The notes under the pieces were generated by a model. The model made no database searches. It saw nothing but the letters and a program-made list of their open reading frames with translations, and was not told the DNA's origin. Of a stretch of DNA of 64,000 nt, positions 57,333 through 64,000 are shown piece by piece (within the stretch, counting starts at the first letter, position 1; every line of letters starts with the position of its first letter). The DNA is from Aliiroseovarius sediminilitoris (GTDB lineage: Bacteria; Pseudomonadota; Alphaproteobacteria; Rhodobacterales; Rhodobacteraceae), in the NCBI RefSeq assembly GCF_900109955.1, contig NZ_FOJB01000001.1:2666001-2730000 (forward strand), in the 5' to 3' direction. The position numbers were made by a program, and so were the translations under genes.

Positions 57333-59177
57333 ATGACCAAACGTATTGCTGCTGCCCTTTTCACCGGAGTTGCGGCCAGCCTGATCAGCCTGCCAGCGAT
57401 AGCCCAGCAAAATTCATCGTCGGCATCAGGGGTTCAGACTGAAAACCTGTTCTGGATCCAGATCGAGGCGCAACCGACCCTCGGCGAAGCTGAAGAGCGG
57501 GTGCGCAGCTATGCCGCGCGGCTTGACGGCGTGAACGGATTCCGCATTGGCGGCAACTGGTATGGCGTCATTCTTGGCCCCTATACCGAAGACGCAGCAA
57601 ATATTCAGATGCGGTCCTTGAAGAACGCCGGGCTGATCCCGCGTGACAGCTTCATCACCTTTTCCAGCAAGTTGCGGCAACAGTTCTGGCCGGTCGGGGC
57701 CAATACACTGAACACTGACCCGCTTGAAGCTTCTGATGCCGCCAAGATTGCAACGGAATCAAGCCAAGCACCTGAACAGGGTGATCAGATTGCGTCCGTG
57801 GCTCAACCTGACACATCCCCGACCCTGACCGAGCCTGAACCGCCACAGGACGAGACCCGGCGCGAGGCCTTGGGCAGCGAAAGGCTTCTGGATCGCGACG
57901 GCCGAAAGGCATTGCAGGTCGCACTGCAATGGGAAGGGTATTATACTTCGGCCATCGACGGGGCGTTTGGTGCCGGCACGCGTCGGTCCATGGCGGCTTG
58001 GCAGACTGATCGTGGCTATGATCCAACGGGCGTTCTGACCACCCGCCAGCGCGAAGAACTTCTGGCAAGTTTTCAGTCTGTCATCGCGTCCTTGGGCATT
58101 CGTCCTTACGAGGACATTCAGGCCGGGATATCAGTCGCCATTCCAAGCGCGATGGTCGAGTTTGCACGCTATGAGGCACCGTTTGTGCATTTTGACACAA
58201 AGGGCGACAGCGGTGTGCGTGTGGTGCTGATCAGCCAGACCGGCGATCAGGACACGCTATATGGCCTTTACGATATCCTGCAATCGCTTGAGATCGTGCC
58301 GGTCGAAGGCCCACGCGAGCGCAAGAAGAGCTCGTTCACGATTGAGGGCACGGATGGTAAAATCACATCTTACACGCAAGCACAATTGGTGGATGGAACG
58401 GTCAAAGGCTTCACCTTGATCTGGCCAGTGGGCGACGAAAAACGTCGCAACAAGGTCTTGCAGGACATGAAGTCCAGCTTTGCCTCGCTTGGCCCACAGG
58501 CATTACCAGACAATGCGGGGCTGGATGCTGCAACCCAAAGCCTCGACCTTCTGTCCGGTCTTGAAATCCGCACGCCCGAGATGTCGCGTTCAGGTTTTTA
58601 TGTCGATGCCAAGGGAACAATCCTGACCACGGCAGAAGCCGTCAGAGGGTGTGGCCGTGTCACTGTAAACGAAGACTACGTTGCCGATGTCGCGGCTCTG
58701 GACGAAACTCGCGGTCTGGCGCTTCTAACGCCACAGAATCCACTGGCCCCTCTGGCCTATGCGGCTTTCCTGACGGTTGATCCGCGCCTGAAATCCGATG
58801 TTGCGGTCGCCGGATACAGCTATGAAGGGCGGCTGAGCGCGCCCAGCCTGACCTATGGCAGCCTGTCCGAGTTGACCGGTTTGAACGGCGAAACCGAGTT
58901 GAACCGCCTGACCCTTGCGGCGCTTCCTGGGGATGCCGGCGGGCCGGTGCTGGACGCCGGTGGCGCTGTGATGGGAATGCTCCTGCCCAGCCAGTCATTC
59001 GCAAATCGCACGCTTCCCGAAGGTGTCAGCTTTGCGCTGGATGCCGCATCCGTCACGTCTTTCCTTGCTGAAAACGGGGTCACACCGGACGCCACCGATG
59101 CGGGTGCATCCTTGGATCCGGCGGATCTGAACGCACAGGCAGTCGGCATGACCGTTCTGGTCAGCTGCTGGAAATAG
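57333..59177 (+). CDS. SPOR-PG-binding-trypsin-fold protein with degenerate triad
   Basis: A 614-residue exported protein. Residues 1-25 form a signal peptide, about 38-112 a SPOR-like domain (WIQIEAQPTLGEAEERV), about 185-245 a peptidoglycan-binding domain (ALQWEGYYTSAIDGAFG), and about 400-580 a trypsin-like fold. The Ser site reads GDAGGP (A535) instead of GDSGGP, the His site TTAEAV (E435 in place of H), and the Asp site GLALL (G461), so catalysis is unlikely. It probably acts as a peptidoglycan-bound structural or regulatory protein. The GAGGA site lies five bases before the ATG at 57333. Confidence 0.75.
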   Translation: MTKRIAAALFTGVAASLISLPAIAQQNSSSASGVQTENLFWIQIEAQPTLGEAEERVRSYAARLDGVNGFRIGGNWYGVILGPYTEDAANIQMRSLKNAGLIPRDSFITFSSKLRQQFWPVGANTLNTDPLEASDAAKIATESSQAPEQGDQIASVAQPDTSPTLTEPEPPQDETRREALGSERLLDRDGRKALQVALQWEGYYTSAIDGAFGAGTRRSMAAWQTDRGYDPTGVLTTRQREELLASFQSVIASLGIRPYEDIQAGISVAIPSAMVEFARYEAPFVHFDTKGDSGVRVVLISQTGDQDTLYGLYDILQSLEIVPVEGPRERKKSSFTIEGTDGKITSYTQAQLVDGTVKGFTLIWPVGDEKRRNKVLQDMKSSFASLGPQALPDNAGLDAATQSLDLLSGLEIRTPEMSRSGFYVDAKGTILTTAEAVRGCGRVTVNEDYVADVAALDETRGLALLTPQNPLAPLAYAAFLTVDPRLKSDVAVAGYSYEGRLSAPSLTYGSLSELTGLNGETELNRLTLAALPGDAGGPVLDAGGAVMGMLLPSQSFANRTLPEGVSFALDAASVTSFLAENGVTPDATDAGASLDPADLNAQAVGMTVLVSCWK

Positions 59178-59205
59178 GCGATCGTTTCTGAACTGTCACC
59201 AAGTT

Positions 59206-59228
59206 TGCCCGCTGTGTTTGCGCGGGCA
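59206..59228. terminator. Hairpin between convergent ends
   Basis: Arms TGCCCGC (59206-59212) and GCGGGCA (59222-59228) lie between the pseudoprotease gene and the trkH stop. No clear U-tract. Confidence 0.35.
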
Positions 59229-59231
59229 GAC

Positions 59232-60704
59232 TTACCCGCGCCAGAATTTCACGGTGAACAAGACATAGACGGCCAAAAGCTCCAGCCTGCCGATCAGCAT
59301 CGTGATGGCCAATATCCACTTTGCGGTATCGTTCAAACTGCCGAAGTTCCCTGCCGGTCCAATAATCTCGCCAAGGCCAGGGCCGATATTCGCGACGGCG
59401 GTAGCCGCGCCAGAAACTGATGTTGTGAAATCAAGTCCGGTCATGCCCAGCAGCACGGCAACAATCCCCAGCGTGACAACGAAAAACACAAAAAAACCCA
59501 TGACCGAGGACAGCACTTCGTCATCCACGCGACGCCCGGCATAGCGCGGTGTGAACAGGCCATGAGGCGAATGGATTGATCGGATTTGCGCCTTGATCGA
59601 GGCAAAAAGCAGCTGGTAACGGAACACTTTGATCGAACAGGCGGTCGACCCAGCGCACCCGCCGATCAGACCAAGAAAGAAAAACACAACCACCGGGAAC
59701 GTTCCCCAAAGCTGATAGTCAACACTGGAATAGCCGGTGCCACTTATGATCGAGGTAACGTTGAAGACACCTTCACGAAAGCCATGCTCCAGATAGTCGC
59801 CGTTCGCGATGAGCCGATACACCGTCATCATCAATGTGATGGTCAGAATGATGATAAGATAGGCTCGGATCTGAGTGTCATGCAGAATCGGCCGTGCCGT
59901 GCCGCTGAGCAGTTGGATATAGCGAACAAAAGGCAGGCTGGCCAAGATCATGAAGACCGCTGCGACATATTCCGGAACACCCTGAAAGGCGCCGAACGAT
60001 TTGTCAGTTGACGAGAATCCACCGGTCGATAGCGTCGTCATTGCATGATAGATTGCTTCAAACGGCGGCAAACCGACTGCCACATACAGGACGGCACAAG
60101 CAACTGTCAGAAGCAAATATATCTGGCTGATGCGCCCGGCGATCTGGGCGGCGCGGGGCAGCACCTTACCCATCGTGTCAAAGGCCTCGGATCGGAAAAT
60201 CTGCATCCCACCCACCCGTAATTCAGGCAGGAAAACCATGGCAACAATGATGATACCGATGCCACCATACCACTGCAAGAGTGCCCGCCAGAACAACAGC
60301 CCCTTCGGCATGTCATCAAGCCCCGACAACACGGTTGCCCCTGTGGTTGTCAGACCCGACATCGCCTCGAAAAACGCGTCCACCGGTCGCACGCCAAGAT
60401 CGGATAGAACGAAAGGGATCGCGCCAAAGACGGGCAATGCAATCCAGACACCGGTGGTTAGCAGAAAGGTTTGCTGGATCGACAGCCCCTTGCCAACGCC
60501 GTTGGCTGTCGCCAGCGACATTGATCCACCAATCAGCGTCGTGATAACTGCGCTTTCAAGAAAGACTGCCCAGTCAGGGCTGCCGTAAAACAGATCGACG
60601 CCCATCGGAATCACCATGGTGACTCCCAGGGCGGCAACCAAAAGGCCGGTGACATATACGACAGGTCGCAGATCGAACATGGGCGCAGGGTTGGCCTCAG
60701 CCAT
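59232..60704 (-). CDS. trkH: TrkH-family potassium uptake protein
   Basis: A 490-residue K+ channel-like transporter with the four pore repeats of the Trk/Ktr superfamily. Filter loops are visible as MSGLTTTGATVLSG, MTTLSTGGFSSTD and the following SIISGTGYSSVD and ANIGPGLGE regions. It mediates K+ uptake with a TrkA-type regulator that is not adjacent. The start at 60704 is an ATG; a TTG at 60716 is less likely. Confidence 0.9.
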   Translation of the reverse strand: MAEANPAPMFDLRPVVYVTGLLVAALGVTMVIPMGVDLFYGSPDWAVFLESAVITTLIGGSMSLATANGVGKGLSIQQTFLLTTGVWIALPVFGAIPFVLSDLGVRPVDAFFEAMSGLTTTGATVLSGLDDMPKGLLFWRALLQWYGGIGIIIVAMVFLPELRVGGMQIFRSEAFDTMGKVLPRAAQIAGRISQIYLLLTVACAVLYVAVGLPPFEAIYHAMTTLSTGGFSSTDKSFGAFQGVPEYVAAVFMILASLPFVRYIQLLSGTARPILHDTQIRAYLIIILTITLMMTVYRLIANGDYLEHGFREGVFNVTSIISGTGYSSVDYQLWGTFPVVVFFFLGLIGGCAGSTACSIKVFRYQLLFASIKAQIRSIHSPHGLFTPRYAGRRVDDEVLSSVMGFFVFFVVTLGIVAVLLGMTGLDFTTSVSGAATAVANIGPGLGEIIGPAGNFGSLNDTAKWILAITMLIGRLELLAVYVLFTVKFWRG

Positions 60705-60762
60705 GTTGACTGTCAAGGATCAGATCAAATCACACGCATCAAAGATGCGCAGATGTGTCTGA

Positions 60763-60990
60763 TCAGATGTAACACAAATCGCGGAAAACATGCTGCACAA
60801 TGTTTTCGCGCTTCAAGCCCATCTCGGCCAATTCGTCGTCGCTGCGAGCTTCAAGTGCTTTGATTTGGTCCATACGCGAACGGCTTTCGCTTGCAATAAT
60901 GATGGCTTGGCCAATCGACGCGAAGAACGACGCGATGCGGGCACGCACCGGATGACGGTCGAATTTGATGTCTGTGCTATAAGTTGCCAT
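60763..60990 (-). CDS. DUF1127 small protein
   Basis: A 75-residue protein with the DUF1127 pattern: a short helical SRSRMDQIKALEARSDDELAEMGLKRENI segment in the C-terminal half. Arg-rich DUF1127 proteins occur widely in alphaproteobacteria; some bind RNA or affect phosphate and carbon metabolism. The role here is unknown. It stands 58 bases upstream of trkH and on the same strand. Confidence 0.8.
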   Translation of the reverse strand: MATYSTDIKFDRHPVRARIASFFASIGQAIIIASESRSRMDQIKALEARSDDELAEMGLKRENIVQHVFRDLCYI

Positions 60991-61098
60991 TGGAAACCTC
61001 GTTTTATCACTTGTGGTTTCCTCCCTGCATCTAGTTTAGGTCAGCATGATTGACTTTACCATTGCGAAAACCGCAATGCTGCCATGACATGCGCAATC

Positions 61099-62205
61099 CT
61101 AGCCAACGTGAAACAGGGTCGAGAATAGTTTTGGATCAAGGCTTTCGGCTTCAAACGTCTCACCTTCGGTCAGGATCGACACCGCATCATGGCTGTGAAG
61201 GCTTTCCTGATGGCTGGCGACAACGCGGAAATCTCCGATACGTGCATCTTTCTGCAAGTGTTCGCAGAACAGGCGCGCGGCGTCCTCGACAAAGATCGGA
61301 TTTGCTGCATTCATCTCGGCAAAAGCCTGTTCGTCCTCTCGTTTGACCATCACCTGCGTTTCGGTTGGCACCGCGTTGCGGCAGATATCGATCAGATCCT
61401 CGAACCACAGCGTGTGATGCGGCTGATGGATCTTCTCGATTGAAATCCGCGCGACCGACCGTTGCGAGTGTGGCGTTGCCAACTGCCCCCTCATCTGCCG
61501 CGCGTGTTCGGACAGTTCCAGCGAACAGGGACAGGTTGAGGAGTAAACATAGTCCAGATGCATGAATTTGCGTCGCTGGTCGCGATGTTCGACCAATTCC
61601 AGCGCAATGTCGTAATATTGATAACCGGAAAGGCCAGACCGCAAGCTTTCGACCCGCGCTGGGTAGGAAAAGCGCATCTCAATGCGCGCGTCCAGGCTTT
61701 CCAGATCCGTTTTGTAATCATCCAATGCGGCTTCGATCACGTCGAAGCTGAAGGTCTTTTCCGCATGGGCATAGAAACTGCGCATGATGCGCGACATGTT
61801 GATGCCCTTCTTGCCCGCCTCAAGACTGACGGTCCCTGTCACCGAGGTCTCAAGCGTCACGTCTGCGCCGTCGCGGGTGTGATAGCGGATCGGTAGTCGG
61901 AAATTCGAGATGCCCACGTGCTGAATATGCCGCTTGGCACCTTGAATAAGACTGGCAGGGCCGTTTTGCAGGTCGGGCATCGTCGCCCTGTAAGCCGCGT
62001 CAGGCGTGAAATCGGCCGGATAGTCGCGGTTGAGGTCAGGATAATTCGGCAATTCAGCACCCGGTAAAAGGCGGGCTATCGCCGGGTCCAGCTTTGCGAC
62101 CTCGACCGGGTCGGCCTTTGCAGCCCAGTCGCGCAACACGTCAAGCGCATCACGCGCTGCGGCTGCGTCAGGGGCGATACCCCCTTTGCGCTTCATCTGG
62201 TTCAT
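61099..62205 (-). CDS. folE2: GTP cyclohydrolase FolE2 (type IB)
   Basis: A 368-residue GTP cyclohydrolase of the COG1469 type, which starts folate synthesis using other metals than zinc and often under zinc limitation. STCPCSLELSEHARQMRGQL near residue 225 holds the active-site Cys, and SQRSVARISIE and SHQESLHSHDAV follow. A GGAGGG site precedes the ATG at 62205 by six bases. It lies downstream of metZ on the same strand. Confidence 0.93.
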   Translation of the reverse strand: MNQMKRKGGIAPDAAAARDALDVLRDWAAKADPVEVAKLDPAIARLLPGAELPNYPDLNRDYPADFTPDAAYRATMPDLQNGPASLIQGAKRHIQHVGISNFRLPIRYHTRDGADVTLETSVTGTVSLEAGKKGINMSRIMRSFYAHAEKTFSFDVIEAALDDYKTDLESLDARIEMRFSYPARVESLRSGLSGYQYYDIALELVEHRDQRRKFMHLDYVYSSTCPCSLELSEHARQMRGQLATPHSQRSVARISIEKIHQPHHTLWFEDLIDICRNAVPTETQVMVKREDEQAFAEMNAANPIFVEDAARLFCEHLQKDARIGDFRVVASHQESLHSHDAVSILTEGETFEAESLDPKLFSTLFHVG

Positions 62206-62289
62206 ATCGGACCCTCCGATCCTGTCGCACCCTCATAACATAAGTGTGTGACAAGGATTCTCCAAACACGATGCTCAGGATGCGACCAT

Positions 62290-63483
62290 TCAGGCGGCGT
62301 TTAGGGCGGCCATCAGGTCCGCGATCAAATCCTGCGCGTCTTCAAGACCGATGGACAGACGCAAAAGGCCCGGCGTGATGCCCAACAGTGCTTTCTGTTC
62401 ATCTGGAAGGCGTTGATGCGTGGTGGTCGCTGGGTGGGTCACAATGGATTTCGCGTCGCCAAGGTTGTTTGAAATCAAGACAATCTCAAGCGCATTCAGA
62501 AAACGAAAAGCAGCTTCTTTTCCCCCCGCCAGTTCCAGGGCCAGAACGGTGCCCGCCCCGCCGATCATCTGACGCTCAGCCAAAGCTTTGTCCGGGTGGC
62601 TGTCCAGCAACGGATGAACAACACGGGCCAGTTTTTCATGACCTTCCAAGGCGCTTGCGATCTCAAACGCTGACGCGGCTTGCGCCTTCACGCGCAGTTC
62701 CATCGTCTCCAACCCTTTCAGCATGACCCACGCATTGAACGGGCTCATCGCGCCGCCAGTGTGCTTCAGGTAGGGTTCAAGCGTTTTGCGGATATAGTCC
62801 TGTGTGCCCAGCACGACGCCACCAAGGCACCGCCCTTGCCCGTCCACGTGTTTGGTGGTGGAATAGACAACGACATCGGCACCTTGCTCAATTGCCCGAC
62901 TAAACACCGGAGTAGCAAAGACGTTGTCCACGACAACCAGCGCGCCAACCTCATGGGCGATCTGGGCAACGCCTTTGATGTCGATCACCTCAAGCGCCGG
63001 ATTGGACACGCTTTCGAAGAAACAGACTGCTGTGTCGGGGCGCATAGCAGCGCGCCAAGCTTCAAGGTCGGTGCCATCGACCAGCGTCACCTCGACCCCG
63101 AACCGCGCAAGAATGTCTTCGAGAACATAGAGGCACGAACCGAACAGCGCCCGCCCGGCAACCACATGGTCCCCGGCTTTCAGAACCGACATCAACGCCC
63201 CGTTGACAGCGGCCATGCCCGAGGCGGTCGCAAACGCGTCCTCGGCGCCTTCGAGCGCCGCAATCCGATCTTCGAACATGGCGACGGTCGGGTTGCCATA
63301 GCGGGCATAGATAAACTCGTCCCGGCTGCTTTCGATAAAGCGTGCCTCGGCCTGTTCGGCACTGTCGTAAACGAAGCCTTGCGTCAGAAAGATCGCTTCA
63401 CTGACTTCATTATACTGGCTGCGACGGGTGCCACCATGCACCGCCTTCGTCCGTTTCGACCAGTCCGATTTCGCCTCTGTCAT
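62290..63483 (-). CDS. metZ: O-succinylhomoserine sulfhydrylase
   Basis: A 397-residue Cys/Met-metabolism PLP enzyme. The PLP lysine is in YSTTKHVDGQGRCLGG, and NPTVAMFEDRIAALEGAED and ATASGMAAVNGAL are typical. It makes homocysteine from O-succinylhomoserine and sulfide; O-acetylhomoserine use is possible. The start at 63483 follows AAAGGAA. A SAM-II-type riboswitch and terminator precede it, which strongly supports a methionine-synthesis role. Confidence 0.93.
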   Translation of the reverse strand: MTEAKSDWSKRTKAVHGGTRRSQYNEVSEAIFLTQGFVYDSAEQAEARFIESSRDEFIYARYGNPTVAMFEDRIAALEGAEDAFATASGMAAVNGALMSVLKAGDHVVAGRALFGSCLYVLEDILARFGVEVTLVDGTDLEAWRAAMRPDTAVCFFESVSNPALEVIDIKGVAQIAHEVGALVVVDNVFATPVFSRAIEQGADVVVYSTTKHVDGQGRCLGGVVLGTQDYIRKTLEPYLKHTGGAMSPFNAWVMLKGLETMELRVKAQAASAFEIASALEGHEKLARVVHPLLDSHPDKALAERQMIGGAGTVLALELAGGKEAAFRFLNALEIVLISNNLGDAKSIVTHPATTTHQRLPDEQKALLGITPGLLRLSIGLEDAQDLIADLMAALNAA

Positions 63484-63501
63484 CGCGCGTTCCTTTCGCA
63501 C

Positions 63502-63536
63502 AAAAAAACCCCCACCGCATCACGAGCGCCGGGGGT
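63502..63536 (-). terminator. Terminator between riboswitch and metZ
   Basis: On the minus strand ACCCCC (forward GGGGGT at 63531-63536) pairs with GGGGGT (forward ACCCCC at 63508-63513), followed by a T-run (forward A at 63502-63508). It is placed where a riboswitch could control readthrough into metZ. Confidence 0.7.
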
Positions 63537-63570
63537 GAATTTGCTGGGCATGTCGCCCGCAAGGTCCCTG

Positions 63571-63629
63571 ACCTCTTTAGCAGAATATTTTACGTGGCCC
63601 GCAATCCGGTAAACAAATCGCCACGCGTT
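63571..63629 (-). ncRNA. SAM-II-type riboswitch upstream of metZ
   Basis: On the minus strand the sequence contains CGTGGCGATTTG, then a P1 partner CCACGTAAAA (CGTGG at forward 63621-63625 pairs with CCACG at 63593-63597), then GCTAAAGAGG (63572-63581), the conserved core order of the SAM-II (metA-type) aptamer. Its position before metZ fits. The pseudoknot pairing was checked only by eye. Confidence 0.75.
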
Positions 63630-63764
63630 AGCCCTAGCGCCCCTTGTGAATTGCGTCAAGTGCACAGCCGCCACCCGCTTGCCCGTTCCTGAAGCCGCAG
63701 ACCCGTTGCTGTCTTGCCAATCGACCAAAGCCTGTCATCCTGCCCGTAACGAAGGAGAGACGAC

Positions 63765-64000
63765 ATGCCCAAACCCATCGAGCTATATTACTGGCCCACT
63801 CCGAACGGATGGAAAATATCCATCGCGCTGGAGGAAATGGCGCTGCCTTACGAAGTAAACCTGGTGAATATCGGCGCGGGTGATCAGTTCAAGCCGGACT
63901 TTCTGAAAATCGCGCCCAACAACCGGATGCCCGCCATCATTGACCCCGACGGGCCGGACGGTGCGCCGATTTCGATTTTTGAAAGCGGGGCGATCCTGCA
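63765..64000 (+). CDS. Glutathione S-transferase-like protein, N-terminal part
   Basis: About 78 residues are visible before the right edge. The thioredoxin-like N-terminal domain is recognisable: LYYWPTPNGWKISIALEEM, then YEVNLVNIGAGDQFKPDFL, NNRMPAIIDPD and FESGAILQ. It resembles the YfcG/YghU-type glutathione-dependent oxidoreductases (the TPNGWK loop near residue 12). A GAAGGAG site precedes the ATG. The C-terminal domain is outside the window. Confidence 0.85.
   Translation, partial: MPKPIELYYWPTPNGWKISIALEEMALPYEVNLVNIGAGDQFKPDFLKIAPNNRMPAIIDPDGPDGAPISIFESGAIL

Overview
The window reads as an ordinary stretch of core chromosome from a marine Rhodobacterales (Roseobacter-clade) alphaproteobacterium. 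Pointers are the choline-sulfate/choline cluster (betI-betC-betA divergent from choXWV), a PccR-type regulator beside pccB, a separate F0 ATP synthase operon with both b and b' subunits, a SAM-II-type riboswitch before metZ, and family-level similarity of most proteins to Roseobacter homologues. I see no insertion sequence, prophage, CRISPR array or obvious pseudogene. Coding density is high, and no gap between genes exceeds 300 bases.

Region by region. 1-4.2 kb: the 5' end of pccB (minus), an MFS exporter, pccR and a periplasmic alpha/beta hydrolase, with TGCAA-type boxes in both promoter regions. 4.2-11.1 kb: osmoprotectant module, in which BetI, choline sulfatase and choline dehydrogenase face the ChoXWV choline importer across a palindromic operator; betB is absent. 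11.1-12.9 kb: lipoprotein, VOC protein, WYL regulator. 12.9-16.4 kb: polA, zinc-finger protein, HIT protein. 16.4-19 kb: a two-domain glycosyltransferase facing a sulfotransferase. 19-21.6 kb: adenosine kinase, nth and an AraC-MGMT fusion. 21.7-26 kb: OmpA-like lipoprotein, GntR regulator and atpIBEXF. 26-30.4 kb: ArsR, LysR/azoR, glycerate kinase, tRNA-Leu(GAG), lipB. 30.5-36.5 kb: cytochrome c, ctaD, DUF2244, GNAT, YqeY, carA. 36.5-46.6 kb: GspE-N/GT2 fusion with a CtrA-like box, GntR, HAD, ubiH, aminotransferase, two AsnC/Lrp regulators opposite ilvC, an SRPBCC-ArsR pair and an EamA exporter. 46.6-57 kb: glmM-folP-folB, SleB hydrolase, a PPDK-like protein, glyS-DUF6446-glyQ. 57-64 kb: a trypsin-fold protein with a degenerate catalytic triad, trkH, DUF1127, folE2, metZ under a riboswitch, and the 5' end of a GST.

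The functional theme is central metabolism plus osmoadaptation: choline-O-sulfate and choline go to betaine aldehyde, propionyl-CoA is carboxylated under PccR control, and respiration is served by cytochrome c, aa3 oxidase and F0. Cofactor genes (folB, folP, folE2, lipB, ubiH) and translation genes (glyQS, tRNA-Leu) fill the rest. No single undescribed system stands out. The most worthwhile leads are the apparent pseudoprotease, the CtrA-like palindrome before a GspE-N/GT2 fusion, the C-terminal extension of FolB, the tandem inverted repeats at the ArsR-SRPBCC promoter, and the glycosyltransferase-sulfotransferase pair.
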